A stretch of 64,000 nt of DNA from Candidatus Heimdallarchaeota archaeon (GTDB taxonomy: Archaea; Asgardarchaeota; Heimdallarchaeia; Heimdallarchaeales; Kariarchaeaceae): assembly GCA_026702845.1 (NCBI GenBank), contig JADCLS010000009.1, positions 62,001 through 126,000 on the forward strand. The letters run 5' to 3'. The notes beneath the pieces are model-generated. The model was not told the origin of the DNA and ran no database searches. It saw only the letters and a list, made by a program, of their open reading frames with translations. Shown piece after piece: positions 42,775 through 52,548 of the stretch. Within the stretch, counting starts at the first letter, position 1; the number at the start of each line of letters is the position of its first letter. The position numbers were made by a program, and so were the translations under genes.

Positions 42775-44124
42775 ATGACAGAAGATATGCTAGATTTTCT
42801 AGGAAAGCTGATCGCATTCCCATCTATCTCTGCAGATGGTGATATGGCAAGTGAGAGCAAAAAAACTGCTGATTTAATCAAGGATAACCTGGAGAAATTA
42901 GGTGCAGTGGTAAATATCTACGAAAATGAGGTAAAGGGAAAGAACCCAATACTAATGGCAAAGCTTGGGGATGATCCCAGCAAGAAGACCTTATTATGTT
43001 ATTCACATTATGATGTACAACCAGCTGATATAGAGGATGGTTGGGATACAGAACCTTTTGAGATGATCAAGAAGGATGGTTATGTCTATGGACGAGGTGT
43101 GAATGATGATAAAGGTCCCATCACAGCACTCTATTTTGCAATCAAAGATTTGCTTGCCGAGGGAGAGTTACCTGTGAATATTCGATGGTTATATGAAGGA
43201 GAGGAAGAGAGTTCATCAGGTGGATTTGAGGAGACTGTGGAAAAACACAAGGATTTTCTCGGTAATGTTGATGGTTTAATCATCCTCGACACCTCCTGGT
43301 TCGGTGATAAAACACCATCAATGGATTATGGTTTCAGAGGAATCATCTATATGACAATCGAGATCACTGGTCCTAATGCAGATCAACACAGTGGATTGGT
43401 TGGTGGTACTATTCGTGAACCCATGACAGACCTCTCCTTTCTGTTCACACGTCTCATTGATCTTGACGGTAAGATCCTAATTGATAATTTTTATGATGAT
43501 GTGAAGCCCTTAACTGATGATGAGAAGAAATTATATGAGAATATCGAGTATGATCTTGAAGGATACAAGAAATTCTTGGGTCTTGAGAAGGTAATCTCTG
43601 ATGATGCCAACACGGTTCTGATGGATGGATGGAGGAATCCATCTCTCAGTATTCATGGTGTTGAAAAGGCGTTTTCTGGCAAAGGTGCAAAGACTGTGGT
43701 TCCAGGTACAGTTATAGGTAAAGTTTCCTGTAGATTAGTACCAGATCAATCTCCGAAGAAGATGGCTGAAATTTTCATCAAATATGTAGAAAAGGAATTT
43801 GAAAAACTTAACTCACCAAATAAGATGAAAGTTTCTTCTCTTGGAGAGGGAGACTGGTGGCTTGGAAATGTGGATAATTTTCTGTACAAGGCAGGTCACA
43901 AAGCCATAAAGCAGCATTGGAAGATGGAACCATCATATGCAAGATCAGGAGGCTCTATACCCATCATTCCCTTCATGGAAAAATTATTTGATGCACCTGC
44001 AATTGGATTAGGAGTCGGTCAATCAACAGATGGTGCACACTCACAAAATGAGAGACTGAGGATCAAGAATCTTGAAGGTGCACGAGAAGTACTCAAATTG
44101 ATGTTCAAGGAAATTGGAAATTAA
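42775..44124 (+). CDS. M20 family dipeptidase / ArgE-DapE-CPG2 type metallopeptidase
   Basis: This 449-residue cytoplasmic two-zinc hydrolase has a catalytic domain interrupted by a dimerisation lid (about 190-350). Visible ligands and catalytic residues are H78 and D80 in YSHYDVQP, bridging D111 in YGRGVNDDKGP, the general base in EGEEESSSGG (about residue 144), Asp in LDTSW, and the late His in GAHSQNERL. The length and the SHYDVQP form place it with the M20A/C dipeptidases (carnosinase/PepV-like) rather than ArgE or DapE. It is a single gene. Cleavage of dipeptides is likely. Confidence 0.9.
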   Translation: MTEDMLDFLGKLIAFPSISADGDMASESKKTADLIKDNLEKLGAVVNIYENEVKGKNPILMAKLGDDPSKKTLLCYSHYDVQPADIEDGWDTEPFEMIKKDGYVYGRGVNDDKGPITALYFAIKDLLAEGELPVNIRWLYEGEEESSSGGFEETVEKHKDFLGNVDGLIILDTSWFGDKTPSMDYGFRGIIYMTIEITGPNADQHSGLVGGTIREPMTDLSFLFTRLIDLDGKILIDNFYDDVKPLTDDEKKLYENIEYDLEGYKKFLGLEKVISDDANTVLMDGWRNPSLSIHGVEKAFSGKGAKTVVPGTVIGKVSCRLVPDQSPKKMAEIFIKYVEKEFEKLNSPNKMKVSSLGEGDWWLGNVDNFLYKAGHKAIKQHWKMEPSYARSGGSIPIIPFMEKLFDAPAIGLGVGQSTDGAHSQNERLRIKNLEGAREVLKLMFKEIGN

Positions 44125-44173
44125 TTAGATATTCTTTAGAAAAAACCGAACGACATTGTATTTTTTATCTTCA

Positions 44174-47100
44174 TTATTTTATTAATTTTCTGCGGATGAG
44201 TACAGGAATGGCTAGAAATAGCGAGGTCAAGGCTAATGAGAAACCTGGTAGATCAAGCCCGGGAGGAACAGGTCCTATTTCTGAGCTAGTGTTAGTCTCA
44301 GTTTCATCCGAGGAAATATTATCTGTACTAACTGTTGTGGATTCACTTGTTGAAGTATCCTCTGGATCAGACGTAGTTGTATCGGTCGTGTCGGTGGTTG
44401 TAGTATCTTCATACACCTCTATGAGGAACGTTTGTTCAATATTATTGAAGGATGTATCATAGAGGATTACCTTACCTGTGGCTTGTCCCACCTCTGTACC
44501 TTCAAGAGTGAAGGAGAACTCACCATTTAGCCAAAAACCAGCATAGAAACTCTCTCCATTGATGAAAATATGGATCTCACCTGGATTTAGATCAAATACA
44601 TGTATCTTAACAATTACACTATCACCCTTGAGAATTGAAATATCATCAAGGCCTGTGAGAGTTGGAGCAATTGTATCTACAGTTGAGATGAATACCGATT
44701 GCATGGCTGAGTTTCCATTCTCATCAATAGCTACCAGGGATACATTATTATCACCCAAGGCAACTATTACATCATAGGTAACGATAAGTGGACTTTCGCT
44801 CCATATATTTGTTGACAATAACTGATTGTTCAGATAAATTTCATAGGAATCTGGTGATTCATCTGATATCTCCCAGAAAACAGTGGTGAGTTCACCAGTG
44901 TATTCCATACTGAATGATTGCGTAAAATCAAGAAATGTGGGAGAAGTCGAATCTATCTCTATTGGTGCATCACCTTGGGTTGAGCAAACAAACAAATCGT
45001 CGATTGTCCAGGAGCCATATCCTGTTTCAGAGACTTCAAACCAAATTGAACTGATATCTGATGAGGTAGTTGCTAATTGTGTGAATTGATTCTCTGCATA
45101 AGCATTAATGATGCTACTAACAATTTCCTGACCATATTGATTGTATGCATGTAGAGTAATGGGTGCTGAGTGATCATTGATAACATAAACTGAGACATAA
45201 TTCACAGGAGTATCTAGACTAATAAGATTATCAAGACTATGAGTATAGGCAACATTTGTTCCAGAATGTGGTGGAAATCTGGTATTTCCAGAAGAATCCC
45301 ATGAATTCCAATCCGTGGAGAAGGTCACTCCAGAATAATGTGTACCAATAGGACCTCCAAATCCCTCAAAATCCATATAATTTTCAAATGAAGGTGCTGG
45401 GAGGGTCTTGCTAACATACAAATCATCAATCGTCCAAGATCCATATCCACTTTCAGATACATTAAACTTGATCATAACAATATTTGCTGAATAACTCTGT
45501 AATTCAATGAATTGATTCTCAGCATATGGACTTATTTCAGTGCTACCAATCTCTCGACCAAACTGATCATAGCCAAAAAGAATTATTGGTTGAGAATAGT
45601 CATTGATAACAAAAACTGAAACATAGTCAATAGCTGTATCTAGAGTGATATAATTATTCAAACTATGCGTATATGCAACATTTGTTCCAGAATGTGGGGG
45701 AAATCTGGTATTTCCAGAAGAATCCCATGAATTCCAATCCGAAGAGAAGTTCACATCTGAATAATGGGTTCCTATAGGTCCACTAGTACCTTCAAAATCA
45801 ATAAACTGTTCAAACTCTGGAGCTTGGAAGAATTGCCTAATATACAGATCATCTATTGTCCATGACCCATATCCACTTTCAGATACATTGAATTTGAGTT
45901 GAACAATATTAGATGAAGAACTCTGTATCTCTATAAATTGATTTTCAGCATATGGAAGTATTTCTGAATTGCCTACTTCTCGACCAAATTGATCATAAGC
46001 AAAAAGAATAATTGGTTGAGAATGGTCATTGATAACATACACTGAGACATAATCTACTGCTGTATCTAGATTTATGGAATTATCAAGACTATGTGTGTAT
46101 GCAACATTCGTTCCAGAATGAGGAGGAAATCTTGAATTACCTGAAGAATCCCATGAATTCCAATCTGAGGAGAAGGTCACTCCAGAATAATATGTGCCGA
46201 CTGGCCCTCCAAATCCCTCAAAGTCAATAAATTGCTCATATTCTGGAACTCCCTTTATTTGGCTTAAATACAAATCATCAATAGTCCAGGATCCATACCC
46301 ACCTTCAGTAACATTAAACTTGAGCTGAACAATAGAAGCCATCTCATTGGATATCTCTACAAATTGATTCTCAGCATAAGGAAGAATTTCTGAATTGCCT
46401 ACTTCTCGACCAAATTGATCAAAAGCATAGAGAATAATTGGTTGAGAATAGTCATTGATGACATACACTGAGACATAATCCACTGCAGTATCAAGATTTA
46501 TAAAATTATCGAGACTATGAGTGTATGCAACATTCGTTCCAGAATGAGGTGGAAATCTTGTATTACCAAAAGAATCCCATGAATTCCAATCAGAGGAGAA
46601 GGTTATATCCTGGTAATAGGTTCCAATTGGCCCTCCAAATCCCTCAAAGTCAATAAATTGTTCATAATTAGGAGTCGCAAGGGTGGAACTATAAGAAAGG
46701 TCATCAATAGTCCATGCTCCATATCCACCTTCTGAGACATTAAATTTTAGCAAAGCAATATTTGCAAACATGCTCTGGAATTCTACAAATTCATTATCTG
46801 CATTTGCACTGATTTGAGTGCTTCCTACTTCTCTTCCAAACTGATCATACGTATACAATGTGATGGGCATTGAGTAATCATTGATCACATAAATTGATAC
46901 ATAGTCAATTGCTGTATCAAAATTTATGGAATTATCCAAGCTATGAGTATAGGCAACATTGGTGCCAGAATGTGGGGGAAATCTGGTATTACCCGAAGAA
47001 TCCCATGAATTCCAATCCGTGGAGAAGGTCACTCCAGAATAATATGTACCGATAGGACCTCCAAATCCCTCGAAATCAAGGGTGGTACCCATTATATCAG

Positions 47101-47197
47101 TCTGAATATCACCAACAGGAAGAATACCTGCTGAAGGCTGTGTAAATCCAATTAAAAGGATGGTAATTACTATCATTTTTGTATATCTAGGAATCAT
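44174..47197 (-). CDS. Giant repeat surface protein with signal peptide, Ig-like domain, Thr-rich stalk and C-terminal anchor
   Basis: This 1007-residue exported protein has a signal peptide at about 1-24. Five tandem copies of a 142-residue beta-sandwich-like module follow, starting with DFEG at residues 41, 183, 325, 467 and 609. All share DWNSWDS-x-GN-x-RFPPHSGTNVAYTHSL and end SWTIDDL. Then come bacterial-Ig-like domains (about 745-925), a Thr/Ser/Asp-rich stalk suited to O-glycosylation, and LPGFSLALTSLFLAI with a basic tail. The Pro-Gly-Phe plus helix plus Arg/Lys end resembles archaeal PGF-CTERM anchors processed by archaeosortase. It is probably an S-layer-associated adhesin or binding protein. 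Confidence 0.8.
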   Translation of the reverse strand: MIPRYTKMIVITILLIGFTQPSAGILPVGDIQTDIMGTTLDFEGFGGPIGTYYSGVTFSTDWNSWDSSGNTRFPPHSGTNVAYTHSLDNSINFDTAIDYVSIYVINDYSMPITLYTYDQFGREVGSTQISANADNEFVEFQSMFANIALLKFNVSEGGYGAWTIDDLSYSSTLATPNYEQFIDFEGFGGPIGTYYQDITFSSDWNSWDSFGNTRFPPHSGTNVAYTHSLDNFINLDTAVDYVSVYVINDYSQPIILYAFDQFGREVGNSEILPYAENQFVEISNEMASIVQLKFNVTEGGYGSWTIDDLYLSQIKGVPEYEQFIDFEGFGGPVGTYYSGVTFSSDWNSWDSSGNSRFPPHSGTNVAYTHSLDNSINLDTAVDYVSVYVINDHSQPIILFAYDQFGREVGNSEILPYAENQFIEIQSSSSNIVQLKFNVSESGYGSWTIDDLYIRQFFQAPEFEQFIDFEGTSGPIGTHYSDVNFSSDWNSWDSSGNTRFPPHSGTNVAYTHSLNNYITLDTAIDYVSVFVINDYSQPIILFGYDQFGREIGSTEISPYAENQFIELQSYSANIVMIKFNVSESGYGSWTIDDLYVSKTLPAPSFENYMDFEGFGGPIGTHYSGVTFSTDWNSWDSSGNTRFPPHSGTNVAYTHSLDNLISLDTPVNYVSVYVINDHSAPITLHAYNQYGQEIVSSIINAYAENQFTQLATTSSDISSIWFEVSETGYGSWTIDDLFVCSTQGDAPIEIDSTSPTFLDFTQSFSMEYTGELTTVFWEISDESPDSYEIYLNNQLLSTNIWSESPLIVTYDVIVALGDNNVSLVAIDENGNSAMQSVFISTVDTIAPTLTGLDDISILKGDSVIVKIHVFDLNPGEIHIFINGESFYAGFWLNGEFSFTLEGTEVGQATGKVILYDTSFNNIEQTFLIEVYEDTTTTDTTDTTTSDPEDTSTSESTTVSTDNISSDETETNTSSEIGPVPPGLDLPGFSLALTSLFLAIPVLIRRKLIK
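44972..47077 (-). repeat. Five tandem 426-bp coding repeats
   Basis: Each unit encodes 142 residues. Near-identical nucleotide blocks recur every 426 bp, for example AATCCCATGAATTCCAATC (top-strand text) at about 45296, 45722, 46148, 46574 and 47000. The similarity at DNA level points to recent or homogenised duplication. Confidence 0.85.
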
Positions 47198-47336
47198 TAA
47201 ATATTACGGATTTAATGATTATATATAGGTTTGTCAATAATGGTAAAGGTTTGATTCGAATAAGAATATTCACCATGAATATTATTACAATAGAAATATT
47301 TCCTAAGCCCCAAAATTCATAAATTCATTATTTATA

Positions 47337-47753
47337 ATGATAAGTATGATGAGTAATGAAGTATTGAAGGAAGAAATACTGCAACTTTACCAAAGCAATA
47401 TTAATGCACATCTTTCAGGAGATCACAATTTTATCGCTGATACTATGGCAGATAAAGTAATATCTGTTTCAAATGGTGATATACGATACTCATCGAAAGA
47501 AGAAATTCGTGAGAATTTCAAAAAATATCTAGGTTCAACTGAATTCTCCACTTATATGGATGTTGTGGATCCAATAATCGAGATCTCAGATGATGGATCC
47601 ATGGCTTATTTCATTGCCCAGACAAAAATTGTAGGTAAGAGAAAATATGGTGATGAAACTAAAAAACTTGATTTTACATGTGCTTGGATGACTATATTGC
47701 GTAGACAAGATGATACTTGGAAATGGCAAGCTGATTGCTCAACCTTCAAGTGA
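47337..47753 (+). CDS. NTF2-like / SnoaL-like small protein
   Basis: This 138-residue protein has the NTF2-like cone fold pattern. An N-terminal helix pair (ILQLYQSNINAHLSGDHNFIADTM) is followed by DKVISVSNGDIRYSSKEEIRENFKKYL, then strands with FTCAWMTILRRQDDTWKWQADCS at the end. This arrangement matches DUF4440/SnoaL proteins, which can be isomerases, hydratases or accessory binding domains. ATG 47346 is a likely alternative start given a TATA-like CATAAAT upstream. The last 15 bases overlap the convergent glucosidase gene. No reaction can be assigned. Confidence 0.75.
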   Translation: MISMMSNEVLKEEILQLYQSNINAHLSGDHNFIADTMADKVISVSNGDIRYSSKEEIRENFKKYLGSTEFSTYMDVVDPIIEISDDGSMAYFIAQTKIVGKRKYGDETKKLDFTCAWMTILRRQDDTWKWQADCSTFK

Positions 47754-49928
47754 TTCTATTGTTATCTCGACATTACTATCTTGAACTCCAATTTTGATCG
47801 TTCTCTCATCGATATAGGTAAACTGATCAGAATTAACAAATATGTTTTTAATATTAATATTCTTACAGAAAGTGAATTGGATGGTGCGAGTATCCAACCC
47901 CGAAATTCGTATCTCATACCCTCTGGGTGAACGAATCATATGATACTTGAGATAATTACCTCTGAAAGGGATTATACTCTTGTAGGAATCAAATAAAATG
48001 GCAGATAAATCCGTGATACAGATAATATCTTGATCGATCTGTAATCGTATGAGCCCAGATGTTAGGAACCGAATATACTCAGCCATAGACCAAAGCTGAA
48101 ACACTGCACCAACTGTTTCAGTATTGTTACCCGATCCGTCAAAAACTTCTCCCAAACCACCTGCAGGATTGTGATTGATGATCTGGTCATGTAAACCCAA
48201 AAGTAAATCAGTTGCCAAAGTTATTTCATCTGCAAGTAAAAACTGTTCAATTGTTGCACCTGATAGCCATGGCCATATATCCCCATTATGATAAGCCTCA
48301 TCATGGTGCCAATGACCTAAATCATGTGATGGCTTGAATGCAGGATCGGCTGGATCAAGAGTTCTCACCCCTAAGGGGGTGATAAGCTGGGAGGTTTTGT
48401 TAACTAGTACTTTTCTCTCATCCACAGTAAGAAAATCATCAGGTAGCAAGGACAACGCAAGAAACTGATTTGGCCTGATTTGTTGATCTGCTGACCCATC
48501 GGAGTTGAGATGGTCGATCAGGAAGGACCCATTCCAAAAATGCTTCTTTATTCTTACTAGTAAATCTGCTTGTTTTCGTTTCCAAGTATCCACATCTTTT
48601 TTGATGATACTTCCTACATATATGCCAGAACTATAGATTTGGTAGAGAAGAGCTTGAACTTCCACTGCTCTATCATCCCTTGGAGTTTGAATTACATCTT
48701 TGGTCAATGCATCCATCCAAGTTTCTCGTGCTCTATGCGTGACAAAACCCATCGTATCTCCTCTACTTAACTCTCCTTCTATTGCAAATTCTATAACAGG
48801 AAATATTTCTTTAGCAAATGCAGTGTCTCCACTATACTTAATATAATCTGCAATTGCTTTGATAAACCAACCCAAACCATCTGCAGTATGATAATCTGCT
48901 GATGTGTTTTCTTTGAGTACTCTGTTGGGAACACGTCCTACTTCAAATCTAGTTGAATCAAGCAATTGCATTTCTACCATGGTCATGATAGTAGATCGTG
49001 CAAACTCCCACTCACCTGAGCTAAGTAATGCTCCCTTAAATGAAATGAATGTATCCCTTGCCCAATAATCATCAAACCAGTGTAACCCCGCATACGTGCC
49101 TTTCCCAAACCGATTCATCTTGAGCTTCTGAACTGAAATTTGTGCCCAATCAAAGGAATCAGATAAATCAATTCCTTTTAACTTTGCTGAAACTGTAGTT
49201 TTTTGTATGAGAGACAGTAATCCATCTTTTTTATCATCTCTTATTGTTTGAAAATTATTGATAATGAATTGACATTTTCTTTGAATTTCAGCTTCACTGT
49301 CAGCTATGACAATAATCATATTAACAGCACCAGTATCTACTTTCAACAAACCAGGTATAAGTGAATTTTCTGTTGTACTACCATCATGTCTCTGATGATC
49401 CTTTTGAAAAGAACATGGTAATAATTCAGGATTGAATTCAAACTCTAATGTGCTAGTGGATGAAATACCTAGGACTTTCGTACCTGTTGATTGACAGTAG
49501 AGTATATTATCTTTGAAATTAATTTGAATATCTGATAGAGAACTTGATGCCAAAAAGTCCGGTCGCATGGCCAATACAGGAATGATAGTTAATTGGGATC
49601 CTTGGCTTGAATATTCCCAGATTAATAAGGATTGATGACTAGGGAGATATACCTGTTCATTAGCCCCTGTGTAAACAAATTCAATTTTTTCAGGATATAA
49701 GATCGTGGATAGTAAATCAGACCTTGAATCATCAGATTCAAATCTTAGAGACATCAAATAGTTAATCTCACGTTTCACTAATCCCTGCCATTTTCGAGAC
49801 ACCTTCTTGTCTGATTCTATTGAGAAATGAGTAGCCTCATTATCAGTTAATACAAGTTCCTGTGGTTCTTCTGGTTTTATCTTGATTTCACGATTCGGAT
49901 AGGGATGTACCACAAATATACATATCAT
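47739..49928 (-). CDS. Amylo-alpha-1,6-glucosidase (glycogen debranching enzyme C-domain family)
   Basis: This 729-residue protein has an N-terminal beta-sandwich (about 1-235) and an (alpha/alpha)6 barrel. Family signatures are GLHWFDDYWARDTFISFKG (about 275-293), the acid-rich THRARETWMDALTKD and AYHNGDIWPWLSG (about 546-558), where the HNG-x-WPW motif is typical of GDE_C/GH133 enzymes. There is no signal peptide, so a cytoplasmic role in trimming alpha-1,6 branches of stored glycogen-like polysaccharide is likely. No other glycogen gene is adjacent. A related alpha-glucoside hydrolase activity remains possible. Confidence 0.85.
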   Translation of the reverse strand: MICIFVVHPYPNREIKIKPEEPQELVLTDNEATHFSIESDKKVSRKWQGLVKREINYLMSLRFESDDSRSDLLSTILYPEKIEFVYTGANEQVYLPSHQSLLIWEYSSQGSQLTIIPVLAMRPDFLASSSLSDIQINFKDNILYCQSTGTKVLGISSTSTLEFEFNPELLPCSFQKDHQRHDGSTTENSLIPGLLKVDTGAVNMIIVIADSEAEIQRKCQFIINNFQTIRDDKKDGLLSLIQKTTVSAKLKGIDLSDSFDWAQISVQKLKMNRFGKGTYAGLHWFDDYWARDTFISFKGALLSSGEWEFARSTIMTMVEMQLLDSTRFEVGRVPNRVLKENTSADYHTADGLGWFIKAIADYIKYSGDTAFAKEIFPVIEFAIEGELSRGDTMGFVTHRARETWMDALTKDVIQTPRDDRAVEVQALLYQIYSSGIYVGSIIKKDVDTWKRKQADLLVRIKKHFWNGSFLIDHLNSDGSADQQIRPNQFLALSLLPDDFLTVDERKVLVNKTSQLITPLGVRTLDPADPAFKPSHDLGHWHHDEAYHNGDIWPWLSGATIEQFLLADEITLATDLLLGLHDQIINHNPAGGLGEVFDGSGNNTETVGAVFQLWSMAEYIRFLTSGLIRLQIDQDIICITDLSAILFDSYKSIIPFRGNYLKYHMIRSPRGYEIRISGLDTRTIQFTFCKNINIKNIFVNSDQFTYIDERTIKIGVQDSNVEITIESLEG

Positions 49929-50083
49929 CTAACCCTCTCTATATTTTTGGGATGCTAGATAAAAAAACGAAGAAAAATAGGAAAATTTTGATTGATGCAG
50001 AATTTTGATGATTCAAGCATTCAAATGATTAATTTATATCGATAATAGATATATACTATTTACTGATAAACCATAACATCGCC

Positions 50084-51040
50084 ATGTGGATTTTTGAAAA
50101 TTACAGGTGGGCTTACGTCATCACCATCGTGGTATTCATAATTCAAGGAGTATTATGGTTGACTTATGATCTAAACTCCTCAATCGTTGTAGCTGTGGCA
50201 GTTCTTCCCATTATTATCTATCTCTCACTAGTGCGTTACACAGATGTTGATAATCCAGAGCCCAGAGGATTAATTTCACTCAATCTAGCAATGGGAATGG
50301 CAATACTCTATATTATCAAAGAAATGGAGATATTTCTTTATAATCTACTCATGCCGGATAAAACCCTTGAGGAAATTTATGAGTACATCAATATCTATTT
50401 ATCACTCTCAGAGCGTATTTATTACACATTTATCTTTGCATTCATTGTAGTATCATTATCAGAAGAGGGAATGAAATTACTGGCATTTTTTATCCTTAAT
50501 AAATGGCATACTCAGATTGATATGCGGACTGATATCTTAGTATATGCAGTGGCTATATCTGGAGGATTTGCCTTAATTGAAAATTATCAGTATGCACTTG
50601 GAGGTCTATCTGTGTCATATGATCAGGGTTTACTTATTACCATAGCTAGAACATTTACAGCGATTCCGCTTCATCTTGGTGCTGCTACCTACATGGGAGT
50701 GTATCTATCTAGGGTTTATTTCCCCATATCCAAATGGGATAGAATGTTTAGTCTAATCAAAGCATTTTTTGTTCCTTGGTTCATTCATGGGTTGTATGAC
50801 TTCATAGTTTTTATTTCTTATCGAGAAGGATATTACAATGATATTTTCCTAGCTTTGTTATACTCTTTTGGATTAATATATTTATCTGGGAAAAAAGCAA
50901 TTGAAATGCGATCTATTGAGAAAAATCGAATGGGCATCCCTGATAATAAAGCTAAAACAGATGATGAGCCCGATAAGGTGCAAAATAAGAAAAAAAGTAA
51001 GGATTCACCTTCAAATAGATCAGATTTAAGAAAATCATGA
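50084..51040 (+). CDS. PrsW-family intramembrane protease
   Basis: This 318-residue protein has about eight membrane segments and a charged cytoplasmic tail (about 275-318). Conserved residues of the family are all visible: E127-E128 in SEEGMKLLAF, E166 in GFALIENYQYAL, H197 in PLHLGAATYMG and H235 in HGLYDF. PrsW-type proteases cut transmembrane regulators such as anti-sigma factors in bacteria and are distant relatives of CPBP/CAAX proteases. In archaea the substrates are unknown. The XRE-CBS regulator begins 66 bp downstream on the same strand and might be linked functionally. Confidence 0.9.
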   Translation: MWIFENYRWAYVITIVVFIIQGVLWLTYDLNSSIVVAVAVLPIIIYLSLVRYTDVDNPEPRGLISLNLAMGMAILYIIKEMEIFLYNLLMPDKTLEEIYEYINIYLSLSERIYYTFIFAFIVVSLSEEGMKLLAFFILNKWHTQIDMRTDILVYAVAISGGFALIENYQYALGGLSVSYDQGLLITIARTFTAIPLHLGAATYMGVYLSRVYFPISKWDRMFSLIKAFFVPWFIHGLYDFIVFISYREGYYNDIFLALLYSFGLIYLSGKKAIEMRSIEKNRMGIPDNKAKTDDEPDKVQNKKKSKDSPSNRSDLRKS

Positions 51041-51105
51041 AAAATATTCGTATGCAATATCATACAACCTACAAGTATTAATAGCATTATAGGAATAAGC
51101 GATTT

Positions 51106-51660
51106 GTGTTCCCAAAATTAAGTGAGATGAAAAAAATTCGAGAAAGAATTGGATGGTCCCAGGCAAAGCTAGCCAAGGAAATAGGACGTTCACAATCATT
51201 GATACCTAAGTATGAGAATGGACAGCAGATGCCTGGGTATGACATCGCAATAAAAATATTTGAAGTACTTCTAAAAGAGGATTACAAAGTAGATACAGAA
51301 GTGAATGAGATTATGACCACCAAAATCATCAGTGTGAAACCAACAGATACTGTTGATACAGCAAAGCAGCTAATGGCTAAGCATTCAATTTCTCAAATAC
51401 CAGTAGTAAAGAATAATGTGGTTGTGGGAACCATTCATGAATCTATATGGTTAGATATTTTGTCTACATATCACAATTACCAATCAATTAAACACGAAAA
51501 TGTCACAGAGATCATGAAGGAGGGATTACCTATGGTTCCAAAGACAGCTAAAGTAAAGGAAATCACCCATCTTCTTCGCAGTTTCGGAGCAGTAATTGTT
51601 ATTGATCAAGGTAAAATCATCGGAATTGTTACATCTGCAGACTTGCTGGATATTGATTGA
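51106..51660 (+). CDS. XRE-type helix-turn-helix regulator with two CBS domains
   Basis: This 184-residue archaeal-type regulator has a helix-turn-helix at about 8-60 (IGWSQAKLAKEIGRSQSLIPKYENGQ) and a CBS pair at about 68-183 (VNEIMTTKIISVKPTDTVDTAKQLMAKHSISQIPVV and VTEIMKEGLPMVPKTAKVKEITHLL). CBS pairs usually bind adenosyl nucleotides, so this would be a DNA-binding energy or cofactor sensor. The start is GTG 51106, matching the family's N-terminal extension and an AT-rich box about 27 bp upstream. Two palindromes lie just after the gene, possibly its own targets. Confidence 0.88.
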   Translation: MFPKLSEMKKIRERIGWSQAKLAKEIGRSQSLIPKYENGQQMPGYDIAIKIFEVLLKEDYKVDTEVNEIMTTKIISVKPTDTVDTAKQLMAKHSISQIPVVKNNVVVGTIHESIWLDILSTYHNYQSIKHENVTEIMKEGLPMVPKTAKVKEITHLLRSFGAVIVIDQGKIIGIVTSADLLDID

Positions 51661-51688
51661 TTATATTTTGGAATTAAATCATATTGAG

Positions 51689-51712
51689 AAAATGATTTTA
51701 AAAAGTCATTTT
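51689..51712. promoter_or_regulatory. Inverted repeat AAAATGA-N10-TCATTTT
   Basis: Perfect 7-bp arms lie in the 206-bp gap between the XRE-CBS gene and the gene at 51867. It could be an operator for the downstream gene or the end-hairpin of the upstream transcript. Confidence 0.4.
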
Positions 51713-51752
51713 TCAAGCTGAAAAGACGATTATTCTAAAACGATATAATATA

Positions 51753-51771
51753 TTATGATTTAAAATCATAA
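51753..51771. promoter_or_regulatory. Perfect 19-base palindrome TTATGATTTAAAATCATAA
   Basis: The arms of nine bases around a central A are perfectly complementary. It sits about 95 bp before ATG 51867 and directly after the gene for a helix-turn-helix regulator, making it a good operator candidate. Confidence 0.5.
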
Positions 51772-51866
51772 GAATTAATAAATAAAACTGAAATATATGA
51801 ATAATGAGTAGTATTAATACTCTTAATTTGAGATATTAATTAGAAATATCCTCATAGGGTGATGAA

Positions 51867-52454
51867 ATGAAGAATATAAATATAATTTTACTTGATAATC
51901 CCAGAAGGAATAATATACAAAGGATTGCAGAAATAATTTCAGATAATGATGAAGCATCTCTATTCTTCATTCCTGATCTGATAAATGGAAATAAAATTCA
52001 CAATTTAAGAGAGAAAGGGGAAACTATGAATATTCAGAAAATTAGTTCTTGGGCCACGATCAAAGAAATTGAACATGAAAAAGGAAGATACAATGATATT
52101 CTCTCCCTTATACTAATACATGAAAATTTATGCTTTGAAGATTATTCTTTAAAAATCTCAATTGACAACATACAAGATTTGGTAAACTCAACTGAATCCA
52201 TGTTACTACCCCTTCAAGAGCTCAAAGGAAGAGTGATAGAGCGACTCACCAAACAAGGTTGGAATATTACAATCTGGCATGACTTCAATGATTTTCAATC
52301 CTTGAATCAAAAGATAGCTGATTCTTCCATTAGTAACATCCTTCAATCAAGAAGATTACTAACTACTACACATATGTATTATCATGCAAAGAAGTATATT
52401 GATAACAGGTTACCTAACAAGAGAAAAATGATTCCAGGTATTTCAATCTGGTAA
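51867..52454 (+). CDS. Soluble protein of unknown function upstream of a PAS kinase
   Basis: I do not recognise this 195-residue protein. It alternates strands and helices (INIILLDNPRRNNIQRIAEII, SLFFIPDLI, LSLILIHENLCFEDYSL), suggesting an alpha/beta receiver-like or Rossmann-like domain. It lacks the Asp pocket of true receivers. A helical middle (about 105-130) and a basic C-terminus follow. GGTGAT before the ATG is a plausible ribosome-binding site. It is followed 94 bp later by a histidine kinase on the same strand, so a signalling role is possible. Confidence 0.5.
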   Translation: MKNINIILLDNPRRNNIQRIAEIISDNDEASLFFIPDLINGNKIHNLREKGETMNIQKISSWATIKEIEHEKGRYNDILSLILIHENLCFEDYSLKISIDNIQDLVNSTESMLLPLQELKGRVIERLTKQGWNITIWHDFNDFQSLNQKIADSSISNILQSRRLLTTTHMYYHAKKYIDNRLPNKRKMIPGISIW

Positions 52455-52548
52455 TCTATCATCATTTTCAAGTATTTTACTAGAATAGTATACATTTAAC
52501 ACACAAGTTTTAGAAACGATAACATAATGATACTTAATACGAGAAAAT

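Noticed and set aside
44196..44462. An 88-codon plus-strand frame opposite the Thr-rich stalk of the surface protein
   Set aside because: Its Val/Ser-rich low-complexity translation is the antisense of the Thr/Asp repeats.
44972..47077. Regular 426-bp repeats considered as a CRISPR-like or mobile repeat array
   Set aside because: They are in frame within one long gene, the units are too long for CRISPR and there are no unique spacers.
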